Shown in pieces: positions 55,509 to 63,504 of a stretch of 64,000 nt of DNA (the stretch's first letter is position 1; the number at the start of each line of letters is the position of its first letter). The position numbers and the translations under genes were made by a program. The notes beneath the pieces were generated by a model, which made no database searches, was not told where the DNA came from, and saw nothing but the letters and a program-made list of their open reading frames with translations. The DNA comes from Curtobacterium ammoniigenes NBRC 101786 (GTDB lineage: Bacteria; Actinomycetota; Actinomycetes; Actinomycetales; Microbacteriaceae). Location of the stretch: positions 310,001-374,000 of the forward strand of contig NZ_BCSV01000001.1 in NCBI RefSeq assembly GCF_001571045.1. The letters run 5' to 3'.

Positions 55509-56315
55509 ATGCCGACGCTTGCGATCGCGATCCTCCAGTTCACTCCGGGCACCGATCCGGATGCGAATCTGCGCGAGATCGAGAACGGGGCGCGGCGTGC
55601 GTCGGCGGCGGGGGCGCGCCTCCTGATCGCTCCGGAATACAGCGCGTTCTTCGCGCCGACCCTCGATACCGCCTATCTGGAGGCTGCCCAACCGCTCGAC
55701 GGCGCCTTCTGCTCCGGACTTGCGTCCTGTAGCGCGGCGACGGGCATCACGATCATCGCTGGGATGAACGAGCGCGCCGACCGCGCGGACCGCTTCTGGA
55801 ACACCCTCGTGGTGGCCGACCCAGCGGGCGGTGCCGGTGTCGGCTATCGGAAGGTTCACCTGTACGACGCATTCGGTGCGCGCGAATCGGAGTGGATCGA
55901 GCCCGGCGATCCGGCACAGCTCCCGGTCATCGAGATCGAGGGCGTCCGCATCGGCCTCGAGACCTGCTACGACCTGCGGTTCCCGGAAATCTCGCGTCGG
56001 CTCGCGGGGGAGGCAGCGGTCGACGCCATCGCAGTGCCCGCCGAATGGGTCCGCGGCCCTGGCAAAGAGCGGCACTGGAACACGCTTCTGGCTGCGCGCG
56101 CGATCGAGAACACGATCTGGATGCTCGGCGCCGGTCAGTCCCCACCGATCGGCATCGGGTGCTCGGCAGTCGTCGCTCCCGACGGCACGGTTCGGGCCGC
56201 GGCGGGCGCCGAGCCGGAACTCCTGTTCGCGTCGATCGATACGGAGGCTGTGGCTCGCGTCCGGCACACCAACCCGTCGTTAGCTGCGCGCCGGTACGCC
56301 ATCGCACCGCGCTGA
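55509..56315 (+). CDS. Carbon-nitrogen hydrolase (nitrilase superfamily, Nit2-like)
   Basis: 268 residues. The triad is visible: Glu in APEYSAFF, Lys in YRKVHLYDAF, Cys in ETCYDLRFPE. The sequence resembles omega-amidase/deaminated glutathione amidase types. It hydrolyses a small amide in the cytosol; substrate unproven. The last codons form one copy of a 13-bp direct repeat. Confidence 0.93.
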   Translation: MPTLAIAILQFTPGTDPDANLREIENGARRASAAGARLLIAPEYSAFFAPTLDTAYLEAAQPLDGAFCSGLASCSAATGITIIAGMNERADRADRFWNTLVVADPAGGAGVGYRKVHLYDAFGARESEWIEPGDPAQLPVIEIEGVRIGLETCYDLRFPEISRRLAGEAAVDAIAVPAEWVRGPGKERHWNTLLAARAIENTIWMLGAGQSPPIGIGCSAVVAPDGTVRAAAGAEPELLFASIDTEAVARVRHTNPSLAARRYAIAPR

Positions 56316-56341
56316 TGCCGGCCCGGAGCGCACCGCGCTGA
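56303..56341 (+). repeat. 13-bp direct repeat including the nitrilase-gene stop
   Basis: CGCACCGCGCTGA at 56303-56315 (ending in the TGA stop) and again at 56329-56341. Confidence 0.8.
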
Positions 56342-56393
56342 CGATAGCCCGACCGTGCTGCGCTGCCAGCACCCCGGAGCGATCGAACCGCAC

Positions 56394-56411
56394 CGCCCGC
56401 ACGAGCGGGCG
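56394..56411. terminator. Possible hairpin terminator between convergent genes
   Basis: Seven-bp GC stem (CGCCCGC/GCGGGCG) with ACGA loop, between the nitrilase gene and the convergent aminotransferase gene. No T-run. Confidence 0.35.
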
Positions 56412-56432
56412 ACGGGTCGGAACGCCATCCTG

Positions 56433-57629
56433 TCACGCAGCCAGGCGGCCCAACCGTTCGACCGCTTCGTGGAGGACGCGCTCCCGCTTGCAGAACGCGA
56501 AACGCACGAGCGACGTGAAATCGTCCGCATGGTCTGGGCGCACGAACGCAGTGACCGGGATGGCGACGACGCCGACGCGTTCCGGGAGCAGACGGCAGAA
56601 CTCGCGCGCATCGGGGAACCCGAGGGGTCCGGCGTCGGCGATGACGAAGTACCCTGCGTCGGGAGTGAAGACGTCGAAGCCCGCGCCGCGGATTCCGTCG
56701 GCGAGCACCGCATGCTTCGCGGCGAGGGCACTGGCAATGCCGCCGAAGACGGCGTCCGGAAGGCGAAGGCCGGTCGCGATCGCCGGTTGAAATGGCGCGC
56801 CGTTCACGTAGGTCAGAAACTGCTTCACGGCGAGGACGCCCTCGATCAGCTCGGACGGGCCGGTGATCCACCCGATTTTCCAGCCCGTGGTGCTGAACGT
56901 CTTGCCGCCGCTGGAGATCGTCAGCGTTCGATGCGCGGCACCGGGCAGGCTCGCCACCGGTACGTGCGGCGCGCCGAAGGACAGATGCTCGTAGACCTCG
57001 TCGGTGAGGATGAGGGCATCGTGCTCCTCGGCGAGCTCGACGATCCGCTGCAGCACGTCCTGCGGGAAGACTCGACCGGTCGGATTGTGCGGGCTGTTCA
57101 CGAGGATGACGCGCGTGCGGTCGGTGATCGCCGACGTGAGCTCATCGAGATCGGGGAGGAAACCAGGACTGCGCAACGGCACGGTCACGTGCTCGCCGCC
57201 AGCCAGTGCGATGAGCGCGCCGTACGCGTCGTAAAACGGTTCGAATGTCACCACCTGATCGCCCGGTTCGACGAACGCGAGCAGGGCTGCAGCGAGGGCT
57301 TCCGTCGCGCCAGCCGTGACGAGCACCTCCCGCTCCGGGTCGAGGTGGAGGTCGTAGAACCGCGCCTGGTGCTCCGCGATGGCCTCGCGGAGGTCGGCGG
57401 TGCCGCGCCCCGGGGGATACTGGTTCACCCCGTCGGCAATGGCACGACGTGCGGCGTCAAGCACTTCGGCAGGGCCGTCCTCATCGGGGAATCCCTGACC
57501 GAGATTCACCGATCCGGTCGCCGCAGCGCGAGCGCTCATCTCGGCGAAGATGGTCGGAACGGGCGCACCATCGGTGCCGAGCAGCATCGCTCCAGCAGCC
57601 GCTCGGCGCCATGGACCGGAGGTTCGCAT
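56433..57629 (-). CDS. Class I PLP aminotransferase (kynurenine/DapC-like)
   Basis: 398 residues. NSPHNPTGRVF, DEVYEHLSF and the PLP lysine in SSGGKTFSTTGWKIGW; N-terminal NLGQGFPDEDGP is typical of the KAT/YbdL and Rv0858c group. Candidate reactions are glutamine/methionine or N-succinyl-DAP transamination. A dedicated dapC sits at 9314. ATG 57629 has GGGAG as SD. A TACCGT element at 57663-57668 (minus strand) may be its -10. Confidence 0.9.
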   Translation of the reverse strand: MRTSGPWRRAAAGAMLLGTDGAPVPTIFAEMSARAAATGSVNLGQGFPDEDGPAEVLDAARRAIADGVNQYPPGRGTADLREAIAEHQARFYDLHLDPEREVLVTAGATEALAAALLAFVEPGDQVVTFEPFYDAYGALIALAGGEHVTVPLRSPGFLPDLDELTSAITDRTRVILVNSPHNPTGRVFPQDVLQRIVELAEEHDALILTDEVYEHLSFGAPHVPVASLPGAAHRTLTISSGGKTFSTTGWKIGWITGPSELIEGVLAVKQFLTYVNGAPFQPAIATGLRLPDAVFGGIASALAAKHAVLADGIRGAGFDVFTPDAGYFVIADAGPLGFPDAREFCRLLPERVGVVAIPVTAFVRPDHADDFTSLVRFAFCKRERVLHEAVERLGRLAA

Positions 57630-57662
57630 GGATCTCCCATCAAGATCATCGGCTTGGTGCCT

Positions 57663-57668
57663 ACGGTA
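57663..57668 (-). promoter_or_regulatory. Predicted -10 (TACCGT) of the aminotransferase gene
   Basis: Minus-strand TACCGT about 34 nt before the ATG, in the 150-bp divergent gap with htrA. Confidence 0.35.
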
Positions 57669-57779
57669 GCGGTGCGACGATGCAGAATCCGGCTCCGCCG
57701 TGACACCTGGCCCATCATCGCGTTCCACCATCCGGACGCCCGACCGACCATCGTCGGGCTCGAAAGGAGCACCCTCATC

Positions 57780-59420
57780 ATGACCGACCGTTCGCCGAAC
57801 GAACCCGACGACGTCGCAGGCCGCGAAGCGGGTCGGGATGTTGAGCAGGACATCCACGAGGAGCCAGACATCGCCGGCGCCGAGCCGACGACGCAATACA
57901 CGGCACCGTATCCGCAGCACTGGTCGCCAGCGCCCGCACCCGCACCCGCGTCCGGGGAACCGGAGCGAGCCCACCAGGGTCATGACGATGCGTGGCAAGG
58001 ACAGGGGGCCTGGCAGCCGCAGCAGGCGTGGCATCAGCAGCCGCAATGGCACGCGCCGCAGTCGGGCGCGCCGGACTACGGCCAGGCGAGCGCTCACTCG
58101 GGGTTCGGCGGCCACGCCGCGCAGCCCTCCTGGGAACAACCGTGGAATGCGCAGTACGACCAGGCTCCGATGTCGAGCGGCCTCTCCGGGGGCTCCTACT
58201 TCGAGTCGGCGAACGAGACCCCTCGACGTCAGCGCGCGTCACGGAGAACGGCCCCACTCGTCGGAGCACTGCTCGTCGGCGCGCTCGTCGGAGGTGCCGC
58301 TGGAGCAGGGTGGACGGCGGCCTTCGGACCGCATGCGTCGAACACCGCAGCAACGAGTGGCCAGCCCGGTGGCAACATCACCGTGAACGATTACAACTCG
58401 GCCTCCGTCGTCACGGCGGTCGCGGCGAAGGCGACGGGATCCGTCGTGACCATCAACGCGACTGCGTCGTCCGCATCGGGGACCGGGTCCGGCGTCGTGC
58501 TCACCGCGGACGGCTACATCGTGACGAACACGCACGTCGTCACACTCGACGGCGACAGCGGAAGCGCGAGCATCTCGGTGACCACCTCCGACGGTCACAT
58601 CTATCCGGCGAAGGTGGTCGGCACCGACCCCACGGTCGATCTCGCCGTCGTGAAGATCGACGCAAAAGGTCTGACGCCGATGCCGTTCGCGGATTCGGCG
58701 AAGCTCAACGTCGGTGACACGGCGATCGCCATCGGCGCGCCGCTCGGCCTGTCGAACACCGTCACCGACGGCATCGTCTCGACGCTGAATCGCAGCATCT
58801 CGGTCGCGTCGAGCGCGCCCGGCAGCGGGTCCGGTGACCCGAACTCCGGCGGCACCGACCCATTCAACTTCGGCGGCCAGAGCGGGACCGCGACGAACTC
58901 GACCGTCTCGCTGCCCGTGATCCAGACCGATGCCGCGATCAACCCCGGGAACTCCGGCGGTGCGCTGCTCGACTCGAAGGCGCGTCTCATCGGGATCAAC
59001 GTGGCGATCGCGAGCGCGGGCAACCAGAGTTCGTCGACGTCGCAGTCCGGCAGCATCGGCGTCGGCTTCGCGATCCCGTCCGACCTCGTGAAGCGGGTCT
59101 CGGACGAGATCATCAAGAACGGCAAGGCGACGCACGGCCTCCTCGGCGCGAGCGTCACCGACGCCACCGCGGACCAGAACGCCACGCAGGTGGGTGCGCT
59201 GATCAAGTCCGTGACGAAGGGTGGCGCTGCGGATCAGGCGGGCATCCAGCCCGGCGACGTTGTCACGGCCCTCGGTGGGATCCCGATCACGAGTGGAACC
59301 GACCTGACCGCGCAGGTGCGCTACTTCGCGGGCGGTGCGAAGACGTCGCTCACCTATGTGCGCTCCGGGCAGTCGCACACGGTCGACGTGACCCTCGGCA
59401 CGTACGCGAGCACGAGCTGA
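57780..59420 (+). CDS. HtrA/DegP-type serine protease with PDZ domain
   Basis: 546 residues. A Pro/Gln/Trp-rich cytosolic N-terminus (1-150) precedes one membrane helix (about 157-182). The trypsin-like domain has the triad His252 (TNTHVV), Asp287 (DPTVDLAVVK) and Ser392 (NPGNSGGALL). A single PDZ domain ends the protein (about 445-540, AGIQPGDVVTALGG). It does extracytoplasmic protein quality control. ATG 57780 has a GAAAGGAG SD; the open frame extends far upstream but overlaps the divergent gene. Confidence 0.95.
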   Translation: MTDRSPNEPDDVAGREAGRDVEQDIHEEPDIAGAEPTTQYTAPYPQHWSPAPAPAPASGEPERAHQGHDDAWQGQGAWQPQQAWHQQPQWHAPQSGAPDYGQASAHSGFGGHAAQPSWEQPWNAQYDQAPMSSGLSGGSYFESANETPRRQRASRRTAPLVGALLVGALVGGAAGAGWTAAFGPHASNTAATSGQPGGNITVNDYNSASVVTAVAAKATGSVVTINATASSASGTGSGVVLTADGYIVTNTHVVTLDGDSGSASISVTTSDGHIYPAKVVGTDPTVDLAVVKIDAKGLTPMPFADSAKLNVGDTAIAIGAPLGLSNTVTDGIVSTLNRSISVASSAPGSGSGDPNSGGTDPFNFGGQSGTATNSTVSLPVIQTDAAINPGNSGGALLDSKARLIGINVAIASAGNQSSSTSQSGSIGVGFAIPSDLVKRVSDEIIKNGKATHGLLGASVTDATADQNATQVGALIKSVTKGGAADQAGIQPGDVVTALGGIPITSGTDLTAQVRYFAGGAKTSLTYVRSGQSHTVDVTLGTYASTS

Positions 59421-59535
59421 CGCTGACGCAGACGCGGATTCCGACGCGCACGCGGTGACAGCCGCTGGCGACGCTCGACCGTATCCGCTCGGGCAGCGTG
59501 CAGCTGAGCGTGCCGGCCCGAGCGACGCGGCTTGA

Positions 59536-59541
59536 TAGGCT
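59536..59541 (+). promoter_or_regulatory. Predicted -10 (TAGGCT) of the glycopolymer operon
   Basis: TAGGCT about 59 nt before the first glycosyltransferase gene, in a 179-bp gap that shows nothing else recognisable. Confidence 0.45.
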
Positions 59542-59599
59542 CGTCGTCGCTCTGACAAGGGCCGACGGATGCGACTGAGCGCGTCCACGACCACAAGGT

Positions 59600-60652
59600 A
59601 TGGATCGAATGCAGCGAGACGGCGCGCCCCTGCCCGGGGTCTCCTACGTCATGCCGGTCCTCAACGAGGTCACAGAGGTTCGTGCCGCGGTCGCCAGCCT
59701 GCTGGCGCAGGAGTACGACGGTCCCGTCGAGATCATTCTGGCGCTCGGCCCGTCGATCGATGGAACGAACGAACTGGTCGCGGAGATGAGCGCCTCCGAC
59801 CCGCGGATCGTTGCGATCGACAATCCCATTGGGTCGACTCCTGCCGGCCTGAACGTCGCGATTCGGGCTTCTCGGTATCCCGTCGTCGTCCGCGTCGATG
59901 CGCACTCGGTCCTCCCACGCGACTACACCAGGATCGCGGTCGAGACGCTCGCGGCGACCGGTGCGGACAACGTCGGTGGCATCATGCGTGCAGAGGGGCG
60001 AACCGCATTCGAGCGCGCCGTCGCGCATGCGTACGGCAGCAGGGTCGGGCTCGGCGGCACCCCGCACCATGTCGGAGGCACGGCCGGGCCTGCTGAGACC
60101 GCCTACCTCGGGGTATTCCGCCGCGAGCGCCTGTTCGAGGTCGGTCTCTTCGACGAGGACATCAAACGTGGTCAGGACTGGGAGCTCAATCGTCGACTCC
60201 GGATGACCGGAGGAACGGTCTGGTTCACCCCGGAGCTCGTGGTGACCTACCGGCCGCGCCCGAGCCTCCGTCGCCTGATACGGCAGTTCGTTGCGACCGG
60301 CCTCTGGCGGGGCGAACTCGCGCGCCGATTCCCGACCGGGAACGGCATCCGCTATTTCATCCCGCCGATCATGGTCGTCGCCGTGGGTGCCGGGTTGATC
60401 GCGGGAGTCGTCGGGCTGATCGGTGCGCTCGCGCACGCGGGCGCAGCCTGGGCGCTCCTCGGGCTGGCGATTCCGGCGACCTATCTGGTGTTCGTCGTGA
60501 TCGGCAGCCTCGTCGTCGCGCGCGCGAGTTCGTTGCGCACGCGGCTGTGGCTCATGGTCGTGCTTCCGTGCATCCATGTCGGGTGGGGCACGGGATTCAT
60601 CGTCGCGTTCCTCACGCGCACTTCCGAGCTCACGACCCATACAGGACGGTGA
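59600..60652 (+). CDS. GT2 glycosyltransferase with C-terminal membrane helices (ExoA-like)
   Basis: 350 residues. A GT-A fold starts at VSYVMPVLNE, with nucleotide-binding Asp in RVDAHSVLP (DxH variant of DxD), and GQDWELNRRLR (catalytic ED/QxxRW-like area). Two to three membrane helices close the protein (about 250-345). It probably adds a sugar to a lipid-linked glycan at the inner membrane face. The start is ATG 59600 with AAGG just before it; ATG 59609 is possible. The next gene overlaps or abuts the stop. Confidence 0.88.
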   Translation: MDRMQRDGAPLPGVSYVMPVLNEVTEVRAAVASLLAQEYDGPVEIILALGPSIDGTNELVAEMSASDPRIVAIDNPIGSTPAGLNVAIRASRYPVVVRVDAHSVLPRDYTRIAVETLAATGADNVGGIMRAEGRTAFERAVAHAYGSRVGLGGTPHHVGGTAGPAETAYLGVFRRERLFEVGLFDEDIKRGQDWELNRRLRMTGGTVWFTPELVVTYRPRPSLRRLIRQFVATGLWRGELARRFPTGNGIRYFIPPIMVVAVGAGLIAGVVGLIGALAHAGAAWALLGLAIPATYLVFVVIGSLVVARASSLRTRLWLMVVLPCIHVGWGTGFIVAFLTRTSELTTHTGR

Positions 60653-60654
60653 CG

Positions 60655-61473
60655 GTGGCTGACGCGAATCACACATCGACGCAGGCCCGACCGCGTTCGA
60701 TCGCCGAGCTGCGCGCCGTGGCGCAGCCCGACGAGGTTCGAGCGCGCGCGAACGCCGAACACTGGACTGCGTCGCTGTATCTCCGGGATCTGTCGCCCTA
60801 CTTGACATGGACGCTCCTCCGAACTCGGGTCAGCGCGAATCAGGTCACGGGCCTCATGATCATGGTCGGCTGGGCGACTGCCGCTGCACTGCTCATTCCC
60901 GGTGTGTGGGGTCCGTTGGTCGCGCTCCTCCTCGGCCAGCTGCAGATGCTCGTGGACTGCTCGGACGGCGAAGTCGCGCGCTGGCGCAATACGCGGTCTC
61001 CTGCGGGCGTGTTCCTCGACAAGGTCGGGCACTACACGACGGAGGCGCTGATCCCCGTGATCCTCGGGGTGCGCGCTGCTGGGCTCCCCATCGTCGGCGC
61101 GTCCTGGATGTGGACGACGTTCGGTTGCACGCTCGCGCTCGTCATCGTGATCAATAAGGCGCTCAACGACATGGTGCATGTCGCGCGGGCCCATGGGGGC
61201 CTCGCACGGCTGGAGGATCGGCGCGACGCATCGACGGCGCCAGGCCGGCGCGGACTGGCGTCCCTCCGACGGCTCGCGCGCTTCCTCCCGTTCCACCGGC
61301 TCTACCACTCTGTCGAGTTGACGATGCTCGCCGTCGTGTTCGGGGTCGTCGGCATCGCCATCGGCCAGAGGCCGGCGTTCGAGATCCTCGTCGCTGCACT
61401 CCTCCCGCTCGCGCTGCTCGCGACCGTGGGACACTTCGTGGCGATCCTCTCGTCGCGGCGGGTTCGCGCGTGA
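60655..61473 (+). CDS. CDP-alcohol phosphatidyltransferase-family protein
   Basis: 272 residues with about six membrane helices. The CDP-alcohol motif D-x2-DG-x2-AR-x8-G-x3-D-x3-D is present as DCSDGEVAR...GVFLDKVGH, but the last Asp, the proposed base, is His. It may transfer a phospho-alcohol or phospho-polyol to a glycan or lipid. I chose GTG 60655 (AGGA 8 nt before); GTG 60649, which overlaps the previous stop as GTGA, is equally plausible. Confidence 0.87.
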   Translation: MADANHTSTQARPRSIAELRAVAQPDEVRARANAEHWTASLYLRDLSPYLTWTLLRTRVSANQVTGLMIMVGWATAAALLIPGVWGPLVALLLGQLQMLVDCSDGEVARWRNTRSPAGVFLDKVGHYTTEALIPVILGVRAAGLPIVGASWMWTTFGCTLALVIVINKALNDMVHVARAHGGLARLEDRRDASTAPGRRGLASLRRLARFLPFHRLYHSVELTMLAVVFGVVGIAIGQRPAFEILVAALLPLALLATVGHFVAILSSRRVRA

Positions 61474-62372
61474 CCGGACAGGGCGGCCGCGGGACGGCGA
61501 GTGCAGTCCGGCCGCGGGTCGGAGTCGTGAGCCTCACCCAAGGGACGCGGCCGAACGAGCTCCGGCACGGGCTGCAGAGCGTGCTCCAGCAGCGCGACGT
61601 CGATCTGGATGTTGTGTGCGTGGGGAACGGTTGGGATCCGAGCGACCTGCCGGACGGCGTCCGCCCGCTGTACCTGCACGAGAACGTCGGGATTCCCGCA
61701 GGGCGGAACGCGGGCGCGGCCGCGGTGCGGGGCGACTACATCTTCTTCCTCGACGACGATGCATCGGTGCCTTCGCCGACGTTCCTGATCGACGCGGTTC
61801 GTCGATTCACGTCGGATCCCAGCCTCGGCCTCATTCAGCCGCAGGTTGTCGACCCATCGGGCGCGGCGAATCCGCGGCGGTGGATCCCACGGATTCGGAA
61901 GGGCGACCCGTCCAGGTCCTCCGCTGTCTTCAGTGTGTGGGAGGGCGCCACGATGCTGCCGCGCGAGATCTTCGACGCCATCGGAGGCTGGGGTGATCCG
62001 TACTTCTACGCGCACGAAGGGATCGAGCTGGCGTGGCGCGTCTGGGACGCGGGTCGTCGGGCCTGGTATGACGGCGGGCTCGTCGCCCACCACCCGGCGG
62101 TGAGCCCCACGCGACATGCCTCGTACATCCGGCTGAACGCTCGGAACAGGGTATGGCTCGCGCGCCGGAACCTTCCGGCGGCACTGCGTCCGATCTACGT
62201 GGCAAGCTGGGCGACGGTGCAGTTGGTGCGGTGGTGGCGACACCCGGCTCGATTGATCGTCTGGTGGCGGGGCCTGCTGGAGGGATTCCGCACTGACTGC
62301 GGCGATTCGCGCGTCATGGCGTGGCTCACCATTGCGCGGATGGCCCTGGCCGGTCGGCCGCCAGTGATCTAG
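61470..62372 (+). CDS. GT2 glycosyltransferase (rhamnosyl-type)
   Basis: 300 residues. GT-A fold with VGVVSLTQGTRPNEL, NVGIPAGRNAGA (typical of rhamnosyl-/galactosyltransferase-like GT2) and the metal motif FLDDDA. FYAHEGIELAWRVWDAG supplies the acceptor region. No membrane helix is evident except a weak hydrophobic C-terminus. The GTG overlaps the preceding stop (GTGA, 61470-61473). Confidence 0.9.
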   Translation: MTGQGGRGTASAVRPRVGVVSLTQGTRPNELRHGLQSVLQQRDVDLDVVCVGNGWDPSDLPDGVRPLYLHENVGIPAGRNAGAAAVRGDYIFFLDDDASVPSPTFLIDAVRRFTSDPSLGLIQPQVVDPSGAANPRRWIPRIRKGDPSRSSAVFSVWEGATMLPREIFDAIGGWGDPYFYAHEGIELAWRVWDAGRRAWYDGGLVAHHPAVSPTRHASYIRLNARNRVWLARRNLPAALRPIYVASWATVQLVRWWRHPARLIVWWRGLLEGFRTDCGDSRVMAWLTIARMALAGRPPVI

Positions 62373-62391
62373 TCGGACCGCGACGCACCAG

Positions 62392-62685
62392 TCACGCCAT
62401 CGGACTCAGGTTCAGACGCCACAGGTATTCGGCATCGTTCGGACGCCGCCACCGAACGACGAGGATGCCGGTGTCGGTGTGGGAGGCGCCGAAGACCGCG
62501 ATCGAGAGTTCGGCTCCCGGCGCGAGGCATCGGACGGCGAGCGGGGGCGCGTAGCCATTGCCCAGATGCGTCAAGCTGATCGCGCGGACCGGCTCAGTGC
62601 TCATGTTGCGAAGCCGGTACAGGCGCGGCGCAGCGGAGCGGTCGACGACGAATGGGACGGAATACGCGGGTTCGGTGCTGAGCAT
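62392..62685 (-). CDS. Small protein of unknown function
   Basis: 97 residues, probably all-beta (SIAVFGASHTDTGILVVRW). No family recognised. The gene lies between the GT2 gene and the ABC exporter in the glycopolymer cluster, on the exporter strand. A TATCCT box exactly 6 nt before the ATG supports it being real. Confidence 0.65.
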   Translation of the reverse strand: MLSTEPAYSVPFVVDRSAAPRLYRLRNMSTEPVRAISLTHLGNGYAPPLAVRCLAPGAELSIAVFGASHTDTGILVVRWRRPNDAEYLWRLNLSPMA

Positions 62686-62691
62686 GCGCTC

Positions 62692-62697
62692 AGGATA
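62692..62697 (-). promoter_or_regulatory. Leaderless -10 (TATCCT) for the small unknown gene
   Basis: Minus-strand TATCCT, 6 nt (GAGCGC), ATG at 62685. Confidence 0.55.
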
Positions 62698-62727
62698 GGA
62701 GGGGCTACCGACGCCGGGCGGGATGCA

Positions 62728-63504
62728 TCAGGTCGGGTAGTCGCTGGCGTAGCGATCGAGCGCGTCCCCGATCGAGCCGTCGAACTGCAGCGTCCCGCGG
62801 TCCAGGTAGATCCCGCGCTCACAGAAGCGGCGCAGGTCGTTCTCGTTGTGCGACACGAAGAACAGGGTCCGGCCGTCGGCGAGCATCGCGTCGATTCGGC
62901 GGTAGCACTTCTCGCGGAAGCGCTTGTCGCCGACGGCGAGGACCTCGTCGACGAGAAGGATCGGCTCATCGAGACGGGCGATCACGGAAAACGCGATGCG
63001 CACCTGCATGCCGCTGGAGAGGTGCTTGTACGGGGTGTCGATGAAGTCCTCGAGCTCCGCGAACGCGATGATCTCGTCGAAGCTCTCCTGGATCTGCGAT
63101 CGAGGCATGCCGTGCAAGCCGGCGGTCAGGTAGACGTTCTCGCGCACCGTCAGGTCGTTGACGAAGCCGCCGGTGATCTCGATGAGCGGTGCGACGCCGC
63201 CACGCACTCCGACGCGGCCCTCGTCGGGGAGCATCACCTGCGCCACCAGCTTCAAGAGCGTGGATTTCCCTTGACCATTCCGTCCGACCACTCCGATCGC
63301 TTCCCCGGGGCGCACGTCGAAGGAGACACCTCGCAGCGCCCAGAACTCATCCGCAGGGCGACGGCGCTGGGCGGACGAGAACAGATCTTTGAACGATCGC
63401 TTCGCCTTCCGGTTGCGCTTGAACCGGATGCCGGCGTTCTCGACGACGATGACGGGAGACGCGGCATGATCGACCGGATGCCGCACACTGATGCTGTCGG
63501 TCAT
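62728..63504 (-). CDS. Polysaccharide/teichoic acid export ABC ATPase (Wzt/TagH-like)
   Basis: 258 residues. Walker A GRNGQGKST, signature LSSGMQVRI, Walker B ILLVDEVLAVGD, H-loop VSHNEND. The N-terminal stretch (KRNRKAKRSFKDLF) and the lack of a C-terminal carbohydrate-binding domain fit TagH/RfbB-type ATPases. ATG 63504 overlaps the permease stop by 1 nt (TGATG) with AAGGA upstream; GTG 63507 is an alternative. Confidence 0.93.
   Translation of the reverse strand: MTDSISVRHPVDHAASPVIVVENAGIRFKRNRKAKRSFKDLFSSAQRRRPADEFWALRGVSFDVRPGEAIGVVGRNGQGKSTLLKLVAQVMLPDEGRVGVRGGVAPLIEITGGFVNDLTVRENVYLTAGLHGMPRSQIQESFDEIIAFAELEDFIDTPYKHLSSGMQVRIAFSVIARLDEPILLVDEVLAVGDKRFREKCYRRIDAMLADGRTLFFVSHNENDLRRFCERGIYLDRGTLQFDGSIGDALDRYASDYPT

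Noticed and set aside
54324..56267. 647-codon frame opposite acs and the nitrilase gene
   Set aside because: Shadow frame; no recognisable domain.
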